Of a stretch of 64,000 nucleotides of DNA, positions 1 through 8,815 are shown piece after piece. Under the pieces are notes generated by a model that was not told the origin of the DNA, searched no databases, and worked only from the letters and a program-made list of their open reading frames with translations. Each line of letters begins with the position of its first letter. Position 1 is the first letter of the stretch. Position numbers and translations under genes: made by a program. The stretch comes from Desulfobacterales bacterium (GTDB lineage: Bacteria > Desulfobacterota > Desulfobacteria > Desulfobacterales > JAAELO01): assembly GCA_024226555.1 (NCBI GenBank), contig JAAELO010000756.1, forward strand, positions 1-64,000. The letters are read 5' to 3'.

Positions 1-65
1 AACAAACCACCTTGATGCCTTGTTGTCAGCCCTAAACTTGTATAACTTCTTATATTTTACATTAA

Positions 66-227
66 GGGAATCTATAATAACCGCCTTTTAACCGAACTAC
101 AGCGTTATTACGAAAAAAAATTTGTTTTAAAGCAGCTCTTTATTTTTTCTAATGCAGAGATTTTATAAAACTGAAAGCTTTTATAAACGTTGAATTTCAA
201 TCATAATACTAATTATTTGAGGTTCCC
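66..227. repeat. MITE copy A (TA-flanked inverted-repeat element)
   Basis: The left end reads GGGAATCTATAATAA and the right end AATTATTTGAGGTTCCC, forming terminal inverted repeats. It belongs to a family repeated throughout this window (see the copies at 10014, 11023, 20996, 23971, 31905, 32968, 33267, 41830 and 41964). The interior is AT-rich with no ORF. It fills most of the upstream region of the first gene. Confidence 0.75.
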
Positions 228-269
228 TCAACCTAATTTTCTAATCAAATGTTCCGGAGGATAATTTTT

Positions 270-647
270 ATGAAGCAGCTAAGTGTTATTATTGTTGATG
301 ATAATAAAGCCACTCTCAGACTAACTGAAATCAATCTTAAGAGTATGGGATTTGAAAAAATATTCACAGCAAAAGATGGAAAAGAAGGTTTTGACCTGAT
401 AAGTTCAGAAAAAATTGATTTAATTATAGCAGATTGGGATATGCCCGTCATGAACGGTATGGAGATGCTAAAAAAAATTAAAGCTGACAATAATTTAAAA
501 GATATTCCTTTTATTATGCAAACAAGTCAGAGATCCCAGGATCACATAATGACCGCACTTAAAAATGGTGTGAACGGTTATATTGTAAAACCATATGATT
601 CAAATGTACTGAAAGAAAAGATAGAAGAGATTCTAAAAATAAAGTAA
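270..647 (+). CDS. Stand-alone CheY-like response regulator
   Basis: A 125-residue single receiver domain with no output domain. The acidic pair is D10/D11 (motif VIIVDDN), the phospho-acceptor is D55 (in IIADWDMPVMNG), the switch Thr is T85 and the conserved Lys is K107 (IVKPYD). It should accept phosphate from a histidine kinase and signal by protein contact, as CheY or SpoIIAA-type regulators do. I chose the ATG at 270 rather than the in-frame ATG at 249, because GGAGG at 256-260 is correctly spaced for 270 and would lie inside the coding region otherwise. No kinase or chemotaxis gene is adjacent, so the partner is unknown; the large sensor kinases elsewhere in the window are candidates only by inference. 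Confidence 0.9.
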   Translation: MKQLSVIIVDDNKATLRLTEINLKSMGFEKIFTAKDGKEGFDLISSEKIDLIIADWDMPVMNGMEMLKKIKADNNLKDIPFIMQTSQRSQDHIMTALKNGVNGYIVKPYDSNVLKEKIEEILKIK

Positions 648-762
648 GTTCCATTCATATTATGCTGAATGGAATGCTGGGTTTTTATGTTTATTCCCTC
701 GCATCGTTTCAACGAATATATAAAAGTCAACCATAAGCCACTGTAATAATTCTTGCATTTCT

Positions 763-1035
763 TTGCCTAAGCTGTCATATGTTTGCGAAAATTTAGATAT
801 GGGAGTTTTTTTGGAAATAATAAAGAAATACTATCAAATGGACAAAACAAAAATAAGCTTTTTAAGATATATTCTTGAAGCTTATGATGGAGTTGCTGTT
901 CTAACAACAATTGACAAGAATGAAGGAGTTGTTGTTCTAAGAACATCACCTGGTTTTGAAGATGAGGTTAAAATTATAATCTCTGATTTAACCGAGGCTA
1001 TATCCATAAAACCTTATGAGATTGAAGAAAACTAA
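763..1035 (+). CDS. DUF4911 family small protein
   Basis: A protein of up to 90 residues resembling the DUF4911 family, whose function is unknown. Members of this family are often found next to miaB in deltaproteobacteria, and here the stop codon is one base before the miaB start, so the two are surely co-transcribed. The predicted fold is mixed alpha/beta with an LTTIDKNEGVVVLRTSP core. The start is uncertain: position 763 is a TTG without a clear Shine-Dalgarno sequence; an ATG at 799 would give 78 residues. Coupling to miaB suggests a tRNA-modification or iron-sulfur role, but this is context only. Confidence 0.6.
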   Translation: MPKLSYVCENLDMGVFLEIIKKYYQMDKTKISFLRYILEAYDGVAVLTTIDKNEGVVVLRTSPGFEDEVKIIISDLTEAISIKPYEIEEN

Positions 1036-1036
1036 G

Positions 1037-2380
1037 ATGAAGAATGTTTATGTAAATACAATTGGTTGTCAGATGAATGTATACGATTCTGAGCTAATGA
1101 TAAAAATATTAAAACCTCTTGGATATGTTCAGATCGATTCCATCAAGAAAGCCGATCTTATAATTATTAATACATGTTCGATTCGCGAAAAAGCAGCTGA
1201 AAAAACATTTAGCTATTTAGGAAGAATAGCACAGGCGAAGAAGGAAAAACCCGATCAAATCGTTGTTGTAACCGGATGTGTTGCTCAAAATCTTGGAAAA
1301 GAGATTACGAGAAGAGCTCCCTACGTGGATATAGTCCTCGGTACCAGGGTTCTGGGAAGACTTCCTGAATATGTTAAGAAAGTATCTGAAAAAAGAGACA
1401 GAATAATAGATATCGAGATGACTGAGGGTTTTGATGAGATAAAAGGTTACGAAGAGCCTAAGGAAACAAAAGTCTCAAAATTTGTAACAATTATGCGGGG
1501 GTGTGATAATTACTGCAACTACTGTGTTGTTCCATATGTCAGGGGTAGGGAAATTAGCAGGGAACCTGAATCAATTATAAATGAAATAAAGTCACTAATT
1601 GATGGTGGAACAAAAGAGATCACGCTTCTTGGACAGAACGTTAATAGTTATGGATTAAAAGAAAATCTTTGCTCCTTTCCGGAACTTCTTCATAAAATAA
1701 AGAATATAGATGGTCTTGAGAGGATAAGGTTTGCAACATCTCATCCAAAAGATTTGTCTGATAATTTAATAGAAGCGTTTAAAAATATTGATAAATTATG
1801 TGACAACTTCCATCTACCGGTTCAATCAGGTTCAAATAACGTTCTAAAAGGGATGAACAGAAAATATACACGGGAAATATATATTGAACGAATTATAAAA
1901 TTAAGATCAGTTCGTCCGGATATCTCAATAACTTCAGATATTATTGTTGGTTTTCCAGGTGAAAGTGAAGAAGATTTCAATGATACTCTTCTATTATTGA
2001 AAGAGATTGAGTTTGACAGTCTTTTTGCTTTTAAATATTCAGACAGATCTGTTGCCCCTGCTTCCAAATTTAAAAATAAAATTGAAGAAGATGTTAAGAC
2101 AGATCGTTTGGCAAGGCTTAATGAACTTCAAAATGAGATCTCAAAAAAGAAAAATATCATATATGAAGAACGAGTGGAAAAAGTATTAGTTGAATCATTA
2201 AGTAAAAGACAAAGTACAGAAATTTCTGAAGATATTAAATTAAAGCAATGGATGGGAAGAACCTCTTCAAATAAGATAGTAAATTTTAATCACACAGAAG
2301 ATGATCTTATTGGTAGAACAATCGAAGTAAAAATCGAAAAAGCTCGTGCTAATTCATTATGGGGAATCTCTACAAATTAG
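1037..2380 (+). CDS. miaB: tRNA-2-methylthio-N6-dimethylallyladenosine synthase MiaB
   Basis: A radical SAM methylthiotransferase that converts i6A37 to ms2i6A37 in tRNAs reading UNN codons. The N-terminal UPF0004 domain carries the three Cys ligands of the auxiliary cluster (NTIGCQMN at residue 11, NTCSIREKA near 46, VTGCVAQ near 80). The radical SAM cluster motif is GCDNYCNYC (about 155-163), and a C-terminal TRAM-like segment ends the protein. The length (447 residues) is normal. The ATG at 1037 is preferred over 1016 because it gives the canonical start MKNVYVNTIGCQ and lies one base after the DUF4911 stop. The last codons (WGISTN-stop) are encoded by the left end of an inverted-repeat element, so the C-terminus has been rewritten by an insertion. 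Confidence 0.95.
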   Translation: MKNVYVNTIGCQMNVYDSELMIKILKPLGYVQIDSIKKADLIIINTCSIREKAAEKTFSYLGRIAQAKKEKPDQIVVVTGCVAQNLGKEITRRAPYVDIVLGTRVLGRLPEYVKKVSEKRDRIIDIEMTEGFDEIKGYEEPKETKVSKFVTIMRGCDNYCNYCVVPYVRGREISREPESIINEIKSLIDGGTKEITLLGQNVNSYGLKENLCSFPELLHKIKNIDGLERIRFATSHPKDLSDNLIEAFKNIDKLCDNFHLPVQSGSNNVLKGMNRKYTREIYIERIIKLRSVRPDISITSDIIVGFPGESEEDFNDTLLLLKEIEFDSLFAFKYSDRSVAPASKFKNKIEEDVKTDRLARLNELQNEISKKKNIIYEERVEKVLVESLSKRQSTEISEDIKLKQWMGRTSSNKIVNFNHTEDDLIGRTIEVKIEKARANSLWGISTN

Positions 2381-2495
2381 AATTATGACTGAAAATCTAA
2401 TTATTAAGCTTTAATTCTATAAACTACTACAGGTATTATCAACAGATTCCCCATGGGGTATCTCTACAAATTAGAATTATGACTGAAATTCTACT
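2361..2495. repeat. MITE-like repeat with duplicated left end
   Basis: GGGGAATCTCTACAAATTAG at 2361 and GGGGTATCTCTACAAATTAG at 2455 begin two near-identical ~40-bp segments. The first unit ends with the inverse sequence AACAGATTCCCC at 2441-2452. It resembles a short member of the window-wide inverted-repeat family, partly duplicated. It overlaps the last codons of miaB. Confidence 0.6.
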
Positions 2496-2763
2496 TAAAA
2501 AGCTTTTAGAAGCCGTCTCAAAAATAATTCATAGTTTTAATCTTCCTGCAATCTAACAAAGGGCTCCAAACTTTTGAAAAGTTTGGCAAACAGAATGTGG
2601 ATGAAATGTTTACTTGTCAATTTTTCAACCATAAAGTTTTTGATTGAACTTTTTACAAAAAGTTTATCACCGAAGGTTTGAGATGAAAATTTAAGAATAA
2701 TAAAAACATTGAAAGCCTTAAGTACTGCATTTTTGGTATTTAAAGATTCCTGTAGAAAACCTT
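2496..2763. other. Intergenic region with an inverted repeat
   Basis: No gene is visible. A perfect palindromic hairpin, CCAAACTTTTGAAAAGTTTGG, lies around 2568-2588. Nearly the same hairpin recurs at 31678-31699 inside the tRNA array, so it is a dispersed repeat rather than a gene-specific terminator. Confidence 0.5.
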
Positions 2764-4035
2764 TTATAATCTCTGAATCAGATATGTATAAGCAGGGAGG
2801 TTACTGCTGTTTTTAATATTATAAAACTCCCTTTGCATCTTTCCTTTATCACCACCATCATTAAAATATGAAAAATACACATCTCCTTTGTTGTATTTTC
2901 TTTTAACTTTCTCTCTAAGTAGCTCCATTATAGATGAATAGTGGTTTTCTGGAAGATTACTTCCATAGATGAAGTTTGATGTTACTTCTATGTTTGGAAA
3001 CATCCTGTTTATTTCAACCATCCTTAAAAAGGCTTTTTCTACTAATTTTTTTTGAAGGGGTTTTTTCAAAAAATCCAGCGTTTCCTGATCAAAAGACTCA
3101 AGCCCTACGTTTATATATGTATAAAACGGCAGCGAGTTAATTCTTTTAAAATCTGCATCTGTCTTATTCAAAATGGATTCAACACTTCCAAACATAAAAA
3201 TCTTTGAGTTTCTCATATTTGACTCTTTAAAACCAAATCTTTCATATGCATATTTAGCAGTATGTTCTATCAGATCAGTTTTCGCATACAGTGCATCGTG
3301 TTGTCCTATAAATAGCGAGTTATAGTTTGATATATCTTCTCCATAAAATTCTTTAAGATTATCAATTTGGTCTATAATGCTATCAGGTTCTCTTTCGCAA
3401 AATTCCTGGCCTGATTTTACAGAGCAAAAACCGCAGTTATAGAGACATCCGTCAGATATTATTACTGGAATAACGTCATAATCAACATGCCTTGAATCAG
3501 GGGGCAGTACACTTACCCGACCTCCAATTATTGTATGGAATTTATGTGATTTAAGTGCACATGTTTTTTTATTATATTGAACAATTTTTTCTAAAAACAG
3601 AGATGTTTCATTATCAATCAATGGATTGTTCTTAATCTCTGTAATTTCTTCCAGCAGATCTTCAATGGAGTTTATTGAGTCTTTGACTGATTCATTTTCA
3701 AAGGGGTTACTTCTTAGTAGTGAATTGCTTGAGTATGAAAAACATGGATAGTAGTGTTCACCAATTATACTGTACAGTCCTGCATATCCACCTGAAGAAT
3801 AATAAACCCAGTCATTTGCAACAGTTCTTTTTAACCATTCCAGAGGATTAGGCCAGTTTCCGTTCTTACCGGTTATATAACGAATCTCTCCATTTTGATT
3901 GAACTGATATATGTAATCTTTTGTCTTAATTTCTGAATAAACGCCATAACGTATTGGATAGCTTACTTTTGTATACTGATCAGAACCATTTACGTTTAGA
4001 GCTATTTCAAAATTATTAATTTTATTATATTTCAT
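2764..4035 (-). CDS. Radical SAM protein (B12-independent, function unknown)
   Basis: A 423-residue protein with a radical SAM core. The cluster motif DGCLYNCGFC (C-x3-C-x2-C) lies near residue 200, preceded by a ~190-residue N-terminal region unlike the common housekeeping families. Downstream are typical core-barrel segments (INVGLESFDQETLDFLKKPL and SNFIYGSNLPENH). The tail is rich in Tyr, Asn and Lys. It lies downstream of an ATP-grasp gene on the same strand, separated by a small inverted-repeat element, which suggests a two-gene unit. The substrate is not apparent. A peptide- or small-molecule-modifying role fits the ATP-grasp partner, but this is inference. Confidence 0.75.
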   Translation of the reverse strand: MKYNKINNFEIALNVNGSDQYTKVSYPIRYGVYSEIKTKDYIYQFNQNGEIRYITGKNGNWPNPLEWLKRTVANDWVYYSSGGYAGLYSIIGEHYYPCFSYSSNSLLRSNPFENESVKDSINSIEDLLEEITEIKNNPLIDNETSLFLEKIVQYNKKTCALKSHKFHTIIGGRVSVLPPDSRHVDYDVIPVIISDGCLYNCGFCSVKSGQEFCEREPDSIIDQIDNLKEFYGEDISNYNSLFIGQHDALYAKTDLIEHTAKYAYERFGFKESNMRNSKIFMFGSVESILNKTDADFKRINSLPFYTYINVGLESFDQETLDFLKKPLQKKLVEKAFLRMVEINRMFPNIEVTSNFIYGSNLPENHYSSIMELLREKVKRKYNKGDVYFSYFNDGGDKGKMQREFYNIKNSSNLPAYTYLIQRL

Positions 4036-4049
4036 ACTTCTAATTCATA

Positions 4050-4103
4050 GGGAATCTATAATAACTGTATTTTATCCAAAATTCTAATTATTAGAGGTTT
4101 CCT
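4050..4103. repeat. Short MITE copy between radical SAM and ATP-grasp genes
   Basis: GGGAATCTATAATAACTG at 4050 and the inverse ATTATTAGAGGTTTCCC ending at 4103 form a hairpin of about 54 bp, followed by a second solo end (GATTCCCTATA). It is flanked by TA. It has no coding capacity and may act as a terminator for the upstream gene. Confidence 0.65.
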
Positions 4104-4112
4104 ATAGATTCC

Positions 4113-4901
4113 CTATATCTGATTTGTTTCAACCAGATCTATCAAATACTTATAGTAGTTTATACCACGTTCTTTGAAGCCTTTTATACCATACTTCATG
4201 TTAGCTTCAAGTACATAATAATTGTTAGAATTGCAAATTATATCGATACCCACATTATCCCATTTGCATTTTTTTGCCGTTTCTAATGCAAGGTCCAAAG
4301 CTTCTTTGGGAATATTATCAAAAGAATATGTGGCACCCTTTGCTATATTGTTTCTAAATTCACCTGCTTTTGAAATCTTAAAATAGGAGATAGCTACCCT
4401 ATCTCCAATAACAACAATCCTGATATCCCTGTTGGATTCAATAAACTCCTGAATATATGCAGGTGTTACATTTTCAAGGTATTCATCAAGATCCTTTCTG
4501 TTTTCGATTAGGTACACTCCATCACCCATTGATGAACCTCTTGGTATTTTTGCCACAAAGGGAAAATCAAAATAATCCAGGATCGTTTTTTTCTGCCTCT
4601 TCCCATAAAAAACCCGGGTTCTAGGATGTGGAATATCAAGGAGATTAAAAAGTGCTGTCTGTTTTATTTTATCAAGTGCATATTTATATGTGTGGTAGCT
4701 TGGAAAAATCTCTTTACCCATTGCATCAAAAAGCTCTGCATAGAATGTGGATGGAAAATAAATTTTATCCGCATTTTTAATTAGTTTTGCCTCTTCACTG
4801 GAATAGTCTGAAAAATTTGGCTTCACACTAAATGTTAAAACTTTATCAGATCTTTTCAGATATGGTTCAAGGGCAATTATTGGTTTTTCTGTTTTATCCA
4901 T
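4113..4901 (-). CDS. ATP-grasp family ligase (RimK-like)
   Basis: A 262-residue protein with an ATP-grasp fold. Visible signatures are the Lys-containing segment PFVAKIPRGSSMGDGV with its glycine-rich loop, the QEFIESNRDIRIVVIGD strand, and the metal-binding end GIDIICNSNNYYVLEANMKYG (Glu and Asn ligands). RimK-type enzymes form amide bonds between a carboxylate and an amine using ATP. It is the first gene of a minus-strand pair with a radical SAM protein. The pair suggests a peptide- or metabolite-tailoring pathway, but no precursor peptide is visible in the flanks. The start ATG follows a weak GGAAATT-type ribosome-binding site. Confidence 0.75.
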   Translation of the reverse strand: MDKTEKPIIALEPYLKRSDKVLTFSVKPNFSDYSSEEAKLIKNADKIYFPSTFYAELFDAMGKEIFPSYHTYKYALDKIKQTALFNLLDIPHPRTRVFYGKRQKKTILDYFDFPFVAKIPRGSSMGDGVYLIENRKDLDEYLENVTPAYIQEFIESNRDIRIVVIGDRVAISYFKISKAGEFRNNIAKGATYSFDNIPKEALDLALETAKKCKWDNVGIDIICNSNNYYVLEANMKYGIKGFKERGINYYKYLIDLVETNQI

Positions 4902-5186
4902 TCAAAATTTCCTGTTTAATGTTTAAGAAAACAATAGACCATGTTGAAAGAATAAGATCAATCAATGATTTTTAATCATGAATTGATATTTGAAATTCTA
5001 ATAATTTTTTGATCAGACCCTCTAAAATAAGAATTTCATTATTAATTTTGCATTTTAAAAGCCCATGGATGAAAAATAATATTTATTTTAATCTTCTGAT
5101 ATTATATAGAATCTTAACTCTTTTCGTATAAAGAGTAATTTTTTGTGTTTGGTATGATAAAAAACGTTCAAAGGAGAGGGAATCAG

Positions 5187-7847
5187 ATGAGTTCCGATTT
5201 ATTAAGCAAGGGATATGAACCTAATGCTGTGGAAAAGAAGTGGTACGATTACTGGGAAAAAGAGAAACTATTTGCAGCAGAAGAAGATAGTGACAAAAAA
5301 AGTTATTCGATTGTCATTCCCCCTCCAAATGTCACAGGTATGCTTCACATGGGTCATGCACTGACCTTTACAATGCAGGATATTTTGTGCCGTTACAGAA
5401 GACTTCGTGGTGATAATGTTCTCTGGATGCCAGGAACAGACCATGCAGGTATCGCAACACAAAACGTTGTTGAAAAGAAACTTGCAATTGAAGGTATAAC
5501 AAGACAGGATCTTGGACGTGAAAAGTTTATAGAAAAAGTCTGGGAATGGAAAGAGGAGTACGGAAGTGCTATTATCAACCAGTTAAAGCGTCTTGGCTCA
5601 TCATGTGATTGGGACAGAGAACGCTTTACAATGGATGAAGGTCTTTCAGATGCCGTAAGAAAGGTTTTTGTAGATCTTTATAATCAGGGTCTTATCTATC
5701 GAGGTCATTATATTATCAACTGGTGCCCAAGATGTAATACCGCTCTTTCAGATCTCGAAGTTGAGCATGCTGATAAAGATGGAAAGCTCTATCACGTAAG
5801 ATATCCATTTGAAGACGGATCAGGGGAATTCATTGTTGCAACAACAAGACCTGAAACAATGTTTGGTGATACAGCAGTTGCGATTCACCCTGAAGATGAG
5901 AGATATAAAGATTTTCACGATGTTAAAATAAAACTGCCTCTTACTGACAGAGTAATTCCTGTTATTAAAGATGATTATGTTGATATGGAATTCGGTACAG
6001 GAGCTCTTAAAGTAACGCCAGCTCACGATCCAAATGACTTTGACCTTGGGAAAAAGCATGACCTTGAGTCATTAAAAGTTATTGATGATAAAGGCGCTAT
6101 GACAGAAGCTGCTGGTAAATTTAAGGGACTTGATCGTTTTGAATGCCGAAAAGCTGCGGTTAAAGAACTTGAAGCTCAGGGTTTTCTTGTAAAGATTGAT
6201 GAACATGAGCACAGTGTTGGTCACTGCTACAGATGTCAGACTGTTGTTGAACCAAATCTTTCCCAGCAGTGGTTTGTTAAAATTAAGCCATTAGCCGACA
6301 AAGCTATTAAGGCTGTTGAAACAGGTAAAACAAGAATTCTGCCTGAGGTATGGAAAAAAACATACTTCGAGTGGATGTATAATATCAGAGATTGGTGTAT
6401 ATCAAGACAGATCTGGTGGGGACACAGAATTCCGGCCTGGGTATGTTCAGACTGTGGAAAAGAGATTGTTGCACTTGATGATCCAACGGCATGTCCGGAT
6501 TGTTCATCAAAAAATCTTGAGCAGGAAACAGATGTTTTAGATACATGGTTCAGTTCTGCTCTATGGCCTTTTTCAACAATGGGTTGGCCTGAAGAGACTA
6601 AACTTCAGGAAACTTTCTACCCCACAAGTGTTCTTGTTACAGGTTTTGACATTCTGTTTTTCTGGGTAGCAAGAATGATGATGATGGGTATTCATTTTAA
6701 GGAAGAAGTTCCATTTCACGATGTTTATATTCACGCACTTGTTCGTGATGATAAGGGTCGTAAAATGAGTAAATCCCTTGGAAATGTTATCAACCCACTT
6801 GATGTTATTGATGAATACGGAACAGATGCTCTAAGGTTTACACTTACAGCATTTGCAGCCATGGGACGTGATATAAAGCTTTCTGTAGAAAGAGTTGAAG
6901 GTTACAGACATTTCATTAATAAACTCTGGAATGCAGCAAGGTTCTCCTTTATGCACATAGAAAAAGGATGTGAACCAATAAATTATGATGAAATTTCCCT
7001 TGTTGATAAATGGATTTTATCCAAGATGAAGGGTGTTTCACAAAGAGTTGCAAAATCTCTTGATGAATATAAATTCAATGAGGTTGCAAGTGATCTGTAC
7101 AAATTTGTATGGCATGAACTTTGTGACTGGTATCTGGAAGCTGCAAAACCAGCACTGTTTGGAAAAGCTGGTGATGCTCAAATGGCAGCGTCTAAAAACG
7201 TTCTGGCAAGAGTTCTTCGTGATACACTGATTATGCTTCACCCTGTTGTTCCATTTGTCACTGAAGAGATCTGGAGTAAGCTTCCAGGAACAGAAGGCTC
7301 TATAATGGTAGCAACCTATCCTGAAGATGCAATTGATGCAGATTCAATTATTCTGGATGAAAAGATAGAAAAGGATATGGAGACTTTATCCAGCATCGTT
7401 TCCGGTATAAGAAACATCAGAGCTGAGATGAATATAGCACTATCGAAAACACTTAACGTTATTGTTCAGACAGAAGATAGTGATATTCGTGAAATGCTGG
7501 AATGCCAAAAGAACTTCATTATTAACCTTGCAAGACTCGAATCTTTAACCATTCAGGATAAAGGTGACAGACCAAAATCTGTTGCAACCGTTCTTGTGGA
7601 AGGAATTTCTGTATTTGTTGATCTTGAAGGTGTTATCGATTTCTCAAAAGAGCTTGAAAGGCTTGAAAAAGAGCTTGGCAAAGTTGATAAAAATCTTGAT
7701 GTTTTAACAAAAAAGTTAAGTAATAAAGGCTTTACAGATAAAGCGCCGGCTCAGGTCGTAGCTAAATCCATTGAAGAGAAAGAAGCTTTGGAAGATAAGA
7801 AAGCAAAGATTATTGAAAACATAGAAAAGACGAAACCTTTGGTTTAG
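5187..7847 (+). CDS. valS: Valyl-tRNA synthetase
   Basis: A class Ia aminoacyl-tRNA synthetase charging tRNA-Val. The HIGH-type motif is HMGH at residues 54-57 within PPPNVTGMLHMGHAL, and KMSKS lies near residue 525. The CP1 editing domain with ATTRPETMFGDTAVAIHP hydrolyses mischarged Thr-tRNA. Zinc-type cysteines are present (CPRC, CSDCGKE, CPDC). The C-terminus is the Lys/Glu-rich coiled coil typical of ValRS. At 886 residues the length is normal. The ATG at 5187 follows a strong AAGGAGAGG (5171-5179); the longer frame from 5145 has no such signal. The gene is followed by an intrinsic terminator. Confidence 0.97.
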   Translation: MSSDLLSKGYEPNAVEKKWYDYWEKEKLFAAEEDSDKKSYSIVIPPPNVTGMLHMGHALTFTMQDILCRYRRLRGDNVLWMPGTDHAGIATQNVVEKKLAIEGITRQDLGREKFIEKVWEWKEEYGSAIINQLKRLGSSCDWDRERFTMDEGLSDAVRKVFVDLYNQGLIYRGHYIINWCPRCNTALSDLEVEHADKDGKLYHVRYPFEDGSGEFIVATTRPETMFGDTAVAIHPEDERYKDFHDVKIKLPLTDRVIPVIKDDYVDMEFGTGALKVTPAHDPNDFDLGKKHDLESLKVIDDKGAMTEAAGKFKGLDRFECRKAAVKELEAQGFLVKIDEHEHSVGHCYRCQTVVEPNLSQQWFVKIKPLADKAIKAVETGKTRILPEVWKKTYFEWMYNIRDWCISRQIWWGHRIPAWVCSDCGKEIVALDDPTACPDCSSKNLEQETDVLDTWFSSALWPFSTMGWPEETKLQETFYPTSVLVTGFDILFFWVARMMMMGIHFKEEVPFHDVYIHALVRDDKGRKMSKSLGNVINPLDVIDEYGTDALRFTLTAFAAMGRDIKLSVERVEGYRHFINKLWNAARFSFMHIEKGCEPINYDEISLVDKWILSKMKGVSQRVAKSLDEYKFNEVASDLYKFVWHELCDWYLEAAKPALFGKAGDAQMAASKNVLARVLRDTLIMLHPVVPFVTEEIWSKLPGTEGSIMVATYPEDAIDADSIILDEKIEKDMETLSSIVSGIRNIRAEMNIALSKTLNVIVQTEDSDIREMLECQKNFIINLARLESLTIQDKGDRPKSVATVLVEGISVFVDLEGVIDFSKELERLEKELGKVDKNLDVLTKKLSNKGFTDKAPAQVVAKSIEEKEALEDKKAKIIENIEKTKPLV

Positions 7848-7870
7848 TTTTTTGCTAACATAGATTTATA

Positions 7871-7910
7871 GAAGCAACCTAACCTTTTTAAAGGTTAGGT
7901 TGCTTCTTTT
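7871..7910 (+). terminator. Intrinsic terminator of valS
   Basis: A perfect 17-bp inverted repeat (GAAGCAACCTAACCTTT at 7871-7887 against its complement at 7890-7906) is followed by TTTT. Its position rules out the in-frame start at 7900 for the next gene. Confidence 0.9.
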
Positions 7911-7923
7911 AAGGAAGAAACAT

Positions 7924-8754
7924 ATGGATCAGGTACAATACATAATAGATTTTGCATTAACTGAAGATATAGGCCCAGGTGATATAACCACAGATAACCT
8001 GATCGATGAAAGCCAAATGGGAAAAGGTATAATCCTTGCCAAGCAAAAACTAATTGTATGTGGTGCAGATGTCGTTAAAAAAGTTTTTCATACTCTGGAC
8101 AGTAATACAAAAGTAAAATCATTTATGAAAGATGGAGAAATCGCCGAAAGTGGTGATGTTATGTTTGAGATAGAGGGAACATTAAGAACCCTTCTAAAAG
8201 GAGAACGAACAGCACTTAATTTTCTTCAACGGCTTTCAGGAATTGCTACCAACACAAAATCTTTTGTTGAACTCATGGGAGATTCTAAAGCAAGGCTTGT
8301 GGACACAAGAAAAATAACACCAGGTCTTCGTGTTCTTGAAAAATATGCAGTCACTGTTGGTGGTGCATACAATCACAGGACCGCTCTTTATGATGGTGTA
8401 ATGATAAAAGACAACCATATAGCAGTGTCCGGTGGAATTAAAAAAGCAGTGGCAACTGTAAGAGAAAAGATCTCACACCTCGTAAAAATAGAAGTTGAAG
8501 TATCCAATATGGATGAACTTTCAGAAGCACTTGAAGCAAAAGCCGATGTAATAATGCTGGACAATATGGATCTTAAACAGATCAAAGAAGCAGTTGCTTT
8601 TGTTAAAGGAAAAGCTGTTCTTGAAGTATCAGGCCTTGTAACAAAGAAAAACCTTAAAGAACTTTCCGAAACAGGTGTGGATATTATCTCATCAGGAGCT
8701 CTAACACATCAGGCACAATCTGTTGATATCAGTATGAGAATACAAAATCTATAG
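7924..8754 (+). CDS. nadC: Nicotinate-nucleotide pyrophosphorylase (carboxylating)
   Basis: Quinolinate phosphoribosyltransferase, the step in de novo NAD synthesis that converts quinolinate and PRPP to nicotinate mononucleotide and CO2. Recognisable motifs are the start ALTEDIGPGDITT, GERTALNFLQRLSGIAT, DTRKITPGLRVLEKYAV with the substrate-binding Arg/Lys residues, GGAYNHRTALYDGVMIKDNH and the C-terminal barrel end VSGLVTKKNLKELSETGVDIISSGALTH. The length is 276 residues, normal for the family. The ATG at 7924 follows AAGGAAGAAA (7911-7920) and lies just past the valS terminator, so transcription presumably starts between the two or reads through. No nadA or nadB is nearby. Confidence 0.95.
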   Translation: MDQVQYIIDFALTEDIGPGDITTDNLIDESQMGKGIILAKQKLIVCGADVVKKVFHTLDSNTKVKSFMKDGEIAESGDVMFEIEGTLRTLLKGERTALNFLQRLSGIATNTKSFVELMGDSKARLVDTRKITPGLRVLEKYAVTVGGAYNHRTALYDGVMIKDNHIAVSGGIKKAVATVREKISHLVKIEVEVSNMDELSEALEAKADVIMLDNMDLKQIKEAVAFVKGKAVLEVSGLVTKKNLKELSETGVDIISSGALTHQAQSVDISMRIQNL

Positions 8755-8790
8755 AAGATAAAATTCACAATCAAAATATCTTACAAAAAT

Positions 8791-8815
8791 AGGCAGGTTA
8801 AAAAACCTGCCTTTT
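8791..8815 (+). terminator. Intrinsic terminator of nadC
   Basis: AGGCAGGTT and AACCTGCCT form a 9-bp stem with an A-rich loop, followed by TTTT. Confidence 0.85.
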
